Shown: positions 55,140 to 64,000 of the stretch, in pieces | How positions within the stretch are numbered: the first letter of the stretch is position 1 | How the letters are laid out: every line of letters begins with the position of its first letter | Source of the DNA: Diorhabda sublineata | Taxonomy: Eukaryota; Arthropoda; Insecta; Coleoptera; Chrysomelidae | DNA: 64,000 bases | Direction of reading: 5' to 3' | NCBI RefSeq assembly: GCF_026230105.1 | Contig: NC_079486.1 | Span: 1,054,001-1,118,000 of the forward strand | Program-made: the position numbers and the translations under genes | The notes under the pieces: model-generated | Databases searched by the model: none | Told to the model about the DNA's origin: nothing | The model's input: only the letters and a program-made list of their open reading frames with translations

Positions 55140-57740
55140 ACACAAAACCAAATTTCCCTAAAAAATGTCAGTAACAATCAATACGATAAAAACTTATTAT
55201 TCACCTTAGCTACAGAAAATATTTTGTAATTCAGGTAAACTAATTGAATTTCGATAATTATAGTTTGTACAAATGTATTCTGCTCTTTTGTTTTAAATAA
55301 GTATTGTTAGAATGTTAGAAAATCTAAAAAAAATTTGCAGTCTTCCGCCACTGATCACTAGTTCGTGGACTTCGAATAATAAAAGGAAAAATACTTCTCA
55401 CATCAGGCTTCCTCCAATCGCAATCAAGCAGAATATAAGGATACAGAAAAAAATAAAAAAGTAGCAGAATATTGACAATACTCCATCTATTAGTATAAAA
55501 ACCAATAATATGAAGAGGATTTTTCAAAAAACTTTATTGAGAAAATTAGGAAATTGTTATCAAAAATTAGAACGGAACTTTGAATTCCGACCGAAAATTC
55601 CTTTAAAAATCACGACATCTCCATTCAAAAGTATCTTTCTGCTGTTCTTCTTATACTTCGTCCACGTTCTCTTCTTTATCCTCCTCTACTTCTTGCTTCT
55701 CCTCTTCTTCTTCTTGTTCTTCGTAGTCTTCGTTTGATTGTGACAGTGACAAATTGACAAGTATAAAAGAAGCATGAAGAAATCGAATGGCAATACCAAT
55801 ACTGACAACTCCACATCAGATAATACTCCGAAAGGCTAATGAAAATGCTAATAGAAAACAAAATGGGGAAAGTGAATCGAATAATAGAGGTAAATATTTA
55901 AATACAATAAATATATGTAAAAACTTATGGTATACATGTTGATTGGTTGATTGTACAATGAATCGACACTGAGAACATACACACAGCTGCCCAAAATTTG
56001 TTAACTGAACATATCACAAAAGTAAAAGAAGATAAGAGAATATTCACATTGAGAAATCCAAGACATGTACTACTACTTTTACCACACTTGTTATTACACT
56101 GTCTGACGCCTGTTTCGATGTTCTCCGTTAGTCTCTATTGTTTTGTACAAAACAAAAAAATATTACCGAGTATAATTTGAGTTAAGATCGTCAGTTGATT
56201 GAATTAGTACACTCACTAAAGGCATTGAACAAAATATGTAATTTGATCCATTTGGACTATTTCTTGAAAGAAAGATTAACATTACTCAGATTGAATTAGG
56301 ACAACTTCCAAATTCAGTGGTAAGTTCAATAATTACTCATCTTGTACCGGATACTGTGGACAATTTAAATTTTGGTATCTCTTAAATGATTCGAGTAGAT
56401 AAACTCAAATATTTGAGATCCCTTAAATCCTTTTCGTAGAATATATGTATTGTTTAATTTTTGTTTCCGCTCTAACTCCTTCATTATCTCGAAGTCAAAC
56501 AACATTACTAACTAATTAAACCATACGATAGGATTGGGAAATATAAAAAGTTTTTCATAGGTGATGGGATGATATAAAAATGTTTTTAAGAATTTAGATT
56601 TTGAAAATCTGTCCCCAATTTCATGAATAAATTCAAGGCATTTTTTTTGTAAATTAGTTTTTTCTTGTCCTTGCAAAATGAAGTACCCAATAGGTCCCTT
56701 GCTTCGGGTAATTCATCAGTATTCATGTTTGTTTCCTGTTTTTATTTTTTATTGGAACCTCAATATCAGTGACATTATTAGAACATTCCTCTTATTTGTT
56801 ATAAAAGAGACTCACTCTTAGAAGCACTTACAGTTTCAGATGAGTGTAATAATTCAATTTAGGAAAATTTAGATGAAACGGATCTTTCAGACTGATGTAA
56901 AATACAGAATATGCATTTAATATGCATATTGATGAGTATGATTTACACAAGCTAAATGCTTTTAAGGGGTTGACAATATCTAATACTAATGCATCACCTC
57001 TTCTCAAATAGTAATTACAAAGCCAGATCGATAAATCCACCACTTTTTAATTTCCCACTTGCCAACTGAAACGGCAACACCGCACATGTCAATATGCAGT
57101 GTTTTCTCATTACTATATTTATACACCAAAAAGTTATTTAAACAACTTTTTTTATAAACATTAAATATATTGATTAAATCTGAATTAACTATCTGTCAAA
57201 AAAAACTCGCGTGAAGAATAGCAAGGGCACGGAGGTAAAGGTATCAATAGTTTTGGAGCTCAACAAGATTTGAAATTTTTATAAAAAAATTCATGTATAT
57301 CTCTCTATTATTTCACTCACCCGGAACTTTAAGTGCTTCTGAAAGTATGAATAACTCTTGTAACCAACAAGAAAAATGTTCTTATAATGTCATTGGTATT
57401 AGGGTTCCAACAAAATTAGAAACTTTGCAGAAAATCTCAGCAATTCTGATTTTGATACACTGATGAAGGCCAAAAAAAATATGAGTATTATGAAAAATAG
57501 AGTGACTCTTCCAAGAAAATCTCTCTTCAAATTAAATTCGAAATCTGTGAAAAAACAGGTTTTACGGAAATTATTGATAAATTTGCCACTCAGAAAGCCA
57601 GAAAGATTATTTTATAATTAGGTGATTATAATGATTAGGTACTTAGTCTGTGAACTGTTGAAGAACTGATTGATATACTTTTCGTTGAGTATTGATTTGG
57701 TACTTTTTCATGCAAAGGTGATAATATTATTTGTTTTTTA
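55140..57740 (+). repeat. Module F (internally deleted)
   Basis: Exon block 1 (55330-55410) is joined to scraps of block 3 (55420-55500), then directly to the ZCWPW 3' fragment (55510-55732), IGLHSDKL exon (55735-55890, frame with SDKLTSIKEA-like sequence), EHITKVK exon (IHTAAQNLLTEHITKVKEDK, 55980-56040), FDPFGLFLERK exon with GTAAGT (56235-56325), serine-rich relic, EYDLHKLNAFKGL exon and hairpin remnants. The ARF7EP_C gene is missing. It begins beside the gypsy relic at 53045-54990. Confidence 0.7.
55510..55732 (-). pseudogene. ZCWPW-like gene 3'-end fragment, module F
   Basis: The closest of the fragments to the gene: it keeps the long CTCCTCTTCTTCTTCTTG run (antisense of the Glu-rich tail) that A, B and PAL2 have lost, as well as the AATAAA site (about 55537) and the region around the stop. 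It ends at the same point, CGTAGTCTTCG, where the IGLHSDKL exon starts. The shared joint shows all module copies descend from one fusion. Confidence 0.8.
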
Positions 57741-60340
57741 TTTTGATAAAGACACCTAGAAGATGCTTGATGCTTTATCTATATTCTCTGGAGGTGTCAG
57801 ATACCACCAGGAAGCGTATGTAACAGAAGACGAGGATCTGCAGAAATCCCACATAAAGATTGGGTTCCTCACTATCTACTTAAATTAGTTATCTCGAAAT
57901 CCGGAAAGTGGAGGATTTCAATACATTTATATAGCTTGTAGACTTTTATTACTTTTTTTTGGAGAAATCCATTTATTTTTATTAGTATAAAAAAGGAGAA
58001 AAATATTTCAAGGTTATAATAAGTATGTTGGATACAAATAATCAATTGTAAAAAACAAAATGTTTTTTTTGGGGTTATGTTAGGTAAATTTGACATTAAC
58101 GCGTTTGTATGTCAAATATTGATATAAATTGAAAACCGATATGTCTAGGTTGAGAAAAAAGAGGCGTTGCTTTTGCGATGCAATTAAACCGGGTCCTTTG
58201 AGTTATAAACGCAAAATTATGGAAAATTTGAGAAATGATACATCCGCTACGGATAGTAATACCGATTGTAGTAGCGTCCCAACGAGTTCGAGCGCTCGAG
58301 ATAATTCCAAACCAAAACCCGAAGCTACCAAAGAAGAAAACATCGAACATCGAAGTATGAAGAGATTTAAAATGCAATCGGACGGTGTTATTACATCTAT
58401 TAATTGCGATACGTCTGAAGATAATGAATTTTCTTATAAAAAAGACAATGTTAAGGATAAAACTAAGAATAGCGAAAGAGTTTTGTTAATTGAAGCACAA
58501 AATGTAGATATTCAGAATCATTATTATACAATTTCTAAAACTGTTACGATTATTTGTATTTACTAATAACTCCGGGAGTTTTTTTTTCAAGCCCTTTTCA
58601 AGGTAAGTTCATCCTCAAACTTAAGCTTATTAACCAATACCTTCCATTTTTACCTATCCATAGTTATTAACCCCTAGTTTCTCATCCCTTTTCTTTCCAA
58701 ATCAATCTTCACACCATCTAATATCTTTGGATCATTATTCTCGATCATCAAACTTTTATTTTCATTCTCTTTTTTCATTGTTTCTTACATAAATGTAACT
58801 TTTGACTTTTAACAGCCCCTCAAAAAATATTCGCTGCAATTAAATTTGGTGACTTATAACCTATTTCGTATTTTCCAAAATTTTAAAAAAACTCGGGGGG
58901 TACATGATAGATTTTTGCTTAAAATTCGATTATAACAGAATAAAAAAATATTTTTCGTACGGATGTTTGGTGCAATGAACTCTAGTTGTAGAAAAATCTT
59001 TGAGCGGTAAGGGATTTTAAATTATTATAACTGTGTTAACGAGGAAACCTATTAGCTTTTGTATGCACAACTCCGCGCGCGATTTCCCAGTTGGTTGTGT
59101 CAGAAATATACGTGACCACAAAACTGAATTTTCCAACTATCATATGTTAATAATCATGTCGGAGCTGCGATCAAACCACTGCTACTAAAAGATATGATAA
59201 ACGGAACTTGAATTTTGGATATATCTCGTAGAATTCAAATCTTCATGATATTTCTGATAATTCCGGTATTAGGTTTAATCAAAGATTTCTCAGGATAAAG
59301 ATTAAGAATTAATTAAATTTTGAATTTTAGACTGGTATTCGTTTAAACTTAATAGCATCCCAAAAGCCGTTGGGTTATAAAACGACGACGCGCAGTCTTT
59401 ACCATTTTTAAATTACCCAATCAAAAAAGAAGAATTAAATAATTGACGTTTCTGGAACAGAAAGGATTTTCAAATTTCAAAAATGTTCATTTGTAGATTA
59501 TTTAAACCTACGAACTTTTGATTTGAGTTTAACTCAATAATTAAATCACCGCGCGTTGTTCAACACGATCGATTTTGATACTGCATTCGAGCTTATGACA
59601 TTATTAATCTTTATTTTTGATAATGAGGACAGTTGAGCTTTTGGACTGAACAATTTATCTCGAAATAATGCTTGAAATTGGACTTTTAATTAATAAGAGT
59701 GAATCCAAAAGAGCTGATATCAGATCTCATCCTTCCAGAAAGTTTTCTCAAACACAGCTTCGTTTACCATGTGATTTTTTCCAAAAATAAATACAATAAA
59801 CGGCTATAAAAACTTGTTGTTTGGATTGTCTACCTCAAGTTGCCTAATCTATAATTAAGTTGTTTCATGATAAAAAATATTATTAAGGAGCTTTTATATT
59901 TTTTCTGGGAATTGTGATCAAATAACTTATAAATCGTGCGAAAAAGAATTAAATAAAAAACAAACTGGGTTTTGAATTTATAAAACAACTTGTCCAAGTA
60001 AAATTCGAAATATTTAATTTTCAGAATCAGTTGCATATTCAAAAATATGAATAAATTTACAATTGATTTTTTAAAAATTAGTTAGAGAAAACTTTGTAAG
60101 TAAATAAATGAAGTTTCCGTTTCCGTTTGTTGATATATTATTGGAATGAATTTTATATTTAACGAATAGCACTTGTCTAATCGTAAAGCAGAAAAAGCAG
60201 GCATTTCATTTCGCTAAAGCATCTCCAAAGAATATCGAGTTTGTGTGTGTTTTTGCCCGTTTTCCAAGGATAAATTCGAATGAGAATTTTCTCATGTTTC
60301 AATACGAAATTACTTGTAATGCAAATTCAGATTTATTATA
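56740..60340 (+). repeat. Segmental duplication, copy F (partner 45590-49200)
   Basis: Direct repeat of the E block with indels, extending from the module's serine-rich exon relic through the intact small gene to about 60340. From 58567 to 60340 no coding sequence is evident; a 70-codon minus-strand frame (59830-60042) occurs in both copies but looks non-coding. Confidence 0.75.
58141..58566 (+). CDS. Small basic protein, intact copy
   Basis: A 141-residue frame from ATG 58141 (the frame is open four codons further but without ATG). N-terminus MSRLRKKRRCFCDAIKPGPL and SYKRKIMENLRND is strongly basic, with a possible nuclear localisation signal; the middle is Ser/Thr/Asp-rich (TDSNTDCSSVPTSSSARDNS); then KRFKMQSDGVITSINCDTSE and a lysine-rich part; the tail is more hydrophobic (NHYYTISKTVTIICIY). 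No domain recognised. Just upstream TTTGACAT and ATGTCAAA form a short inverted repeat (58090-58116). The copy at 47049 has lost its frame, so at most one copy is active. Confidence 0.45.
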   Translation: MSRLRKKRRCFCDAIKPGPLSYKRKIMENLRNDTSATDSNTDCSSVPTSSSARDNSKPKPEATKEENIEHRSMKRFKMQSDGVITSINCDTSEDNEFSYKKDNVKDKTKNSERVLLIEAQNVDIQNHYYTISKTVTIICIY

Positions 60341-60514
60341 AAATTTCGTTTCTATATACGTGTATTATAACAAATTTTAATCTCAAGACTTCCTCGAAGA
60401 GCTCCATATTCAAAGCATCTTATTGTTTCCCATATGGGATTTTACGATGGGTCAGGTATAGGCCCAGACTTGGACCAAGTGTCCTAAACTTGGTGGGACT
60501 GTGATTCAAACCTG

Positions 60515-60650
60515 GTTGGGCCTAAGTATAACTATCATTTATGTGTCCCAATGAAGTTGGGCTAAAGTATAACTATCATTTATGTATCCCAATATAGTTG
60601 GGCTAAAGTATAACTATCATTTATTCATCCCAATAAAGTTGCTCTAACGT
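60515..60650. repeat. 41-bp tandem repeat, about 3.3 units
   Basis: GTTGGGC-TAAGTATAACTATC begins at 60515, 60556, 60597 and (partial) 60638, an exact 41-bp period, each with TCATTTAT and TCCCAAT. From 60651 to 61790 I see no gene; the stretch is unique in the window. Confidence 0.85.
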
Positions 60651-61789
60651 TTTTAATAAAGTTTTTTTTGAGAGTTATTCACTACGCATAACATATTGTG
60701 GTGTTTTATTCTAATATGATTGGAGGATTTTAGTGGGAAGTATGGAACACCCAAAATGTTTTATTTTCATTGGTTGTTGTTGATTTCAACATACTTTCGT
60801 CCTTTTTTTTTATTTGGTTTAACTTTTTTTACTTCTTTTTTATTTACTTAATGAGTCTTTCTCGCGCCTTTTCAGTTTGTGGTTTAACGAAATGGGACAT
60901 GTGGATATTTTTTAATTGCAATTCCAACTAAACACTCTCCCAGTTCTACCATAAGATTACTTAGTTTAGGAGTTATTCCCGACGCCGTTTAAGGGGATCA
61001 TCGTCAGAAAATAACTTTTTTTATCTGTTTCAATCTGGACTCGCAGAATATGTTACCAATAAAACAATTGTCGATGTGATTTCGAAAGTAAATATATTGT
61101 ACGAAAGGAATTTATATAAAACGACGATTGTTATAATGATAATGAAATGTTTACCTTCAGTTATTGTAGACGACAACATGGTTATATAAACGCGAATCAA
61201 TCAGTGTATTTGTGAATGTTGCGGATTTAACTGAGGAAGATGTACAAATGCTTTTTCAAGATCAAAAATCGATAGTTATTCTACGAGATCCAAAATCGAT
61301 CAACTTTATTGAACAAAATTGCCACCTAGAGGAGTTTTTCCAAGACTTATGCGACAGGTAGAGGCTAGGGGATTACTATTAATGGGGAAGTGCAATTCCG
61401 AGGAATCAGCTACCAAGGCACGTCTTTCCCGAACAGAAATTCAAGATCAAAAAGGGTTCATCTTTTTCTTTTCGCATTTCACTTAAGTAAACCGTTTTAT
61501 TTAGAACATGGTCCTGTTTTGTAGTTAAATCTTCCATTCCATCGACGTAGAGGTGGTTTTCCTTTGGTTTTTTAACAATTTTGATAGATTCTTCTTTGAA
61601 ACCAAAAAAACTTTGTTTTTCGAAAATAAACCGACATTTGTTTCTCAGAACTGTCGTATTCGAAATAACAAACGAAATTTGTTTATAGAAACCGTTTTTT
61701 CTAAAAAGAAATTGTCAATTATCATAAAAAAATATTGGTGGATTTCTAGGAACCAGAAATAAGTGGACTTAAGGAGAGATACATTACCT

Positions 61790-63715
61790 TTAAGGAAAAT
61801 AAGATCCGAGATTATTTTATATATCAAACAATACATGTGAACGTCCATTTGCAAAATAAAATAATTTCGACTATCAAATCAACAATAATTGTATTCAATG
61901 ATCTAATTTAATGAACAGTTACAACAAAATTTCTCTGTAACACAGTTTGTAAACTCGACAAGGAGGTTCACCTTTTGTTTTCCATTTCCAACTTTTTTCC
62001 CTCCACGCTTTTATTTATTTGGGAGGATGAATTGATAAAAAAGTATACAACGCAAAGTTTTACTCGCCGTTAGAACTTCATGTACGTCCTGGAAAAAAAA
62101 GGGAAATATGAAATATCCCCCACCCCCCCCAAAAAAATACGTTGCGTAAAACATTCCGAATAAAAAATTTCTCAACGAGGTCGTTTCAGAGAAATTTTCA
62201 ATGGAGTGGGTGCTCCCACAATTACCTAGCCTGACCTAGAGATGGCGGTAGTTATTTGAAAAATATTAGAAAGTACACAATCTATACAAAACTTTTATTT
62301 GAAAGGCATTAGCCCAAATAATATGGAAGCTGAACTGAATTCTACGCAGGGCGAGATTGCTAGTTCGTTATAAACAGTAAAATATTGTGTAGCAAAGTTT
62401 AGACGAGATTTATTAATGCCATATTACAACTGTCAATCCGGCACTGTCTATTCCTCATATTTTAAGCCACTTTTTTGGACATTCGAATTTCATTGTGTAA
62501 TGAAACGCTTTGGGATATCTTGACAATCAAAACGATTACCACTCGAATAACCGATCATAATCGATTTTTAGCCAATTACCTTTCTCAATTCGTAAAACTG
62601 AATGAATTATTATGTTTTAATATTTGTTGTATAAAATTTAATAATCAAACTTTCTATTGGATATTGTTTGTTTTATTACGAATTCGTGATGTTTTTTATG
62701 ACTTTTTGAAATTTAAAATATCCGTTTTTGACTAGCAGACATCACAACATATCCTGCAATCTCGGTTTTTAATTCATTACATACTGTTTATACGAAATGT
62801 ACAATTTTATTTTGATATACAGCGTACTGCAGAGAATTATTTATAAAAAGCAGTGGCTATATAACCAAACAGACTGAATACAATGTTCACGCCAATATAG
62901 ATTGACGCGCGTTTCGATAACCAAGTTATATCATCTTTAGAAACTGAAGATAAACTGTTTATTCTAAGAGCATTTAGGCCCTCGAAACCTCCCGCATAGA
63001 TATCTGATTTTTCGAAAGCTTTGTCTGACTTTTGTAGAAGTTTATTTAATTTCTTATTTTTTAGACCTCTTAATATGTTCGTACTTCTAAATTTTCTTGA
63101 TTTTTGGAGTCTTTGGTTTTAAAAAATGTCAAATTTTTATTAGTATTTCAAAATTAATTTGAAATAATGTCGAAAAATAGACAAAAATCATACTAAATGT
63201 AGTTAGTAGTAAAAATTTTATAAAAGGACGTCTAAGAACGTACAAAAATATACAAAAACAAAAATAAAAGTAACGTGTAAGTCTTACGTTACACAAAGTC
63301 AGAGAAAAATATTTAACAGTGTAAAATTTATTTAAAAAAATGGTAGTTTCGTTGTTGTTGAGTTCCAACCTAAAATTCATCACCCTGTATACGTTGAAAA
63401 AGATAAAAAAATCAGTAACAATGGCTCATAATGGATAGAACAAATTTTTAGAAAAATATAGAAAACCAAACACGTTTATCGGTTAAGTAATCACGCCCCG
63501 ATTCACATCAATTTGCTTTTTTTATGGTGCACGCGCCCTTTTTTGCATTTATTTTCTACGACACTTTTCAATTAGAGTTGGTTGGTTCGTGTTTATGTAT
63601 CCATCTTTTAATAGCGAGAGGAATAAATATGCATTTTGAATAATTGAAAATGTAATAACAAAACTGGTATACACTACATTTTATCACAAAAAAACATCCA
63701 AAAACGATAATGTAT
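61790..63715 (+). repeat. Duplicated block, copy 2 (partner 41690-43085)
   Basis: Matches 41690-43085 in direct orientation with inserted pieces at about 61920-62050, 62190-62460 and 62610-62770. The insert near 62610 has no coding signal. No LINE is present at its left edge, unlike copy 1. Confidence 0.75.
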
Positions 63716-64000
63716 AAATTAATATTGATATATTTTCCGCGTTCTGATCAACCCTGTTTAACAGAGTTATTTGATAGATACTTAAGTTTCGTGATACGGC
63801 AACACTGATGTGATTATGTCAAATCTGTCATTGTCATCATAAAGTTTGACATTTGTAATGGCTAACGTGTTGTTTACTACGATTTTCGACGTAGATTAAT
63901 TAACTACAGAATGTTGACGAATTCGGTGATGAAACCCAATCTCGAGGACGTTGTTATGAACCCACGTTTCATCTATAACATATAATCTGGTTCTATTTCT
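63716..64000. other. Unique right end, no gene seen
   Basis: Single-copy sequence with short phrases GGCAACACTGATG and TGTCAAATCTGTCATTGTCA that resemble ends of small insect transposons, but no pair of terminal repeats is visible within the window. Confidence 0.3.

Noticed and set aside
59830..60042. Frame of 70 codons shared with 48590-48802
   Set aside because: Shared only through segmental duplication; no ATG context, splice or composition signal of a gene.
61250..61480. Possible coding stretch (frames with RSKIDQLY, RGLLLMGKCNSEES)
   Set aside because: Frames are short and interrupted, no family was recognised and there is no second copy to test conservation.

Overview
This window is AT-rich eukaryotic DNA, most probably from an insect, and I lean towards a beetle without proof. 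The evidence is the small spliced exons with GTAAGT-type donors, a copia element with the half-tRNA-iMet primer site seen in insect copia, and relics of copia, gypsy, LINE, hAT, mariner and other DDE transposons. No bacterial-style operon, CRISPR array, tRNA or rRNA was seen. Most of the window is repeated within itself.

Layout. (1) 1-13195 is a large palindrome, PAL1: arm A about 240-5140, core 5140-7330, arm B about 7330-12000, with gypsy debris at both ends. (2) 13186-14825 is a 51/101-bp satellite. (3) 14830-17900 is an older, longer version of the same gene fragments; its inverted partner lies at 49200-52030. (4) 18290-18840 is a hAT relic. 19618-22721 is a complete-ended copia element lacking its reverse transcriptase, inserted with a GATTT target duplication. 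(5) 23789-25248 (minus) is the clearest host-like gene: a CW-PWWP chromatin reader of the ZCWPW type, with three coding blocks and one frameshift in the CW domain. (6) 25620-26870 holds copia and hAT relics. (7) 26880-37090 is PAL2, an inverted second copy of PAL1, followed by a second small satellite array. (8) 37433-38858 is module D, ending at a decayed LINE (38859-41690). (9) 41690-49200 and 56740-63715 contain two directly repeated blocks. Between them are a single-copy small gene (43366-43809), mariner and gypsy relics, and module F.

The repeated modules carry an intact small gene with a cysteine-rich C-terminus that I recognise as an ARF7EP_C (ARL14-effector-like) domain. There are three open copies and one broken copy. 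Each of arms A and B, PAL2 and module F also carries the 3' end of the ZCWPW-like gene (last about 18 codons, 3'UTR and DNA past the poly(A) signal), joined to exons of an unidentified protein.

The most interesting reading is that the inverted modules could give long double-stranded or antisense RNA matching the neighbouring ZCWPW-like gene, as in hairpin-RNA or piRNA loci. The alternative is that this is simply an ampliconic, repeat-rich region, for example on a sex chromosome. Nothing in the sequence shows transcription, so the functional part is inference.
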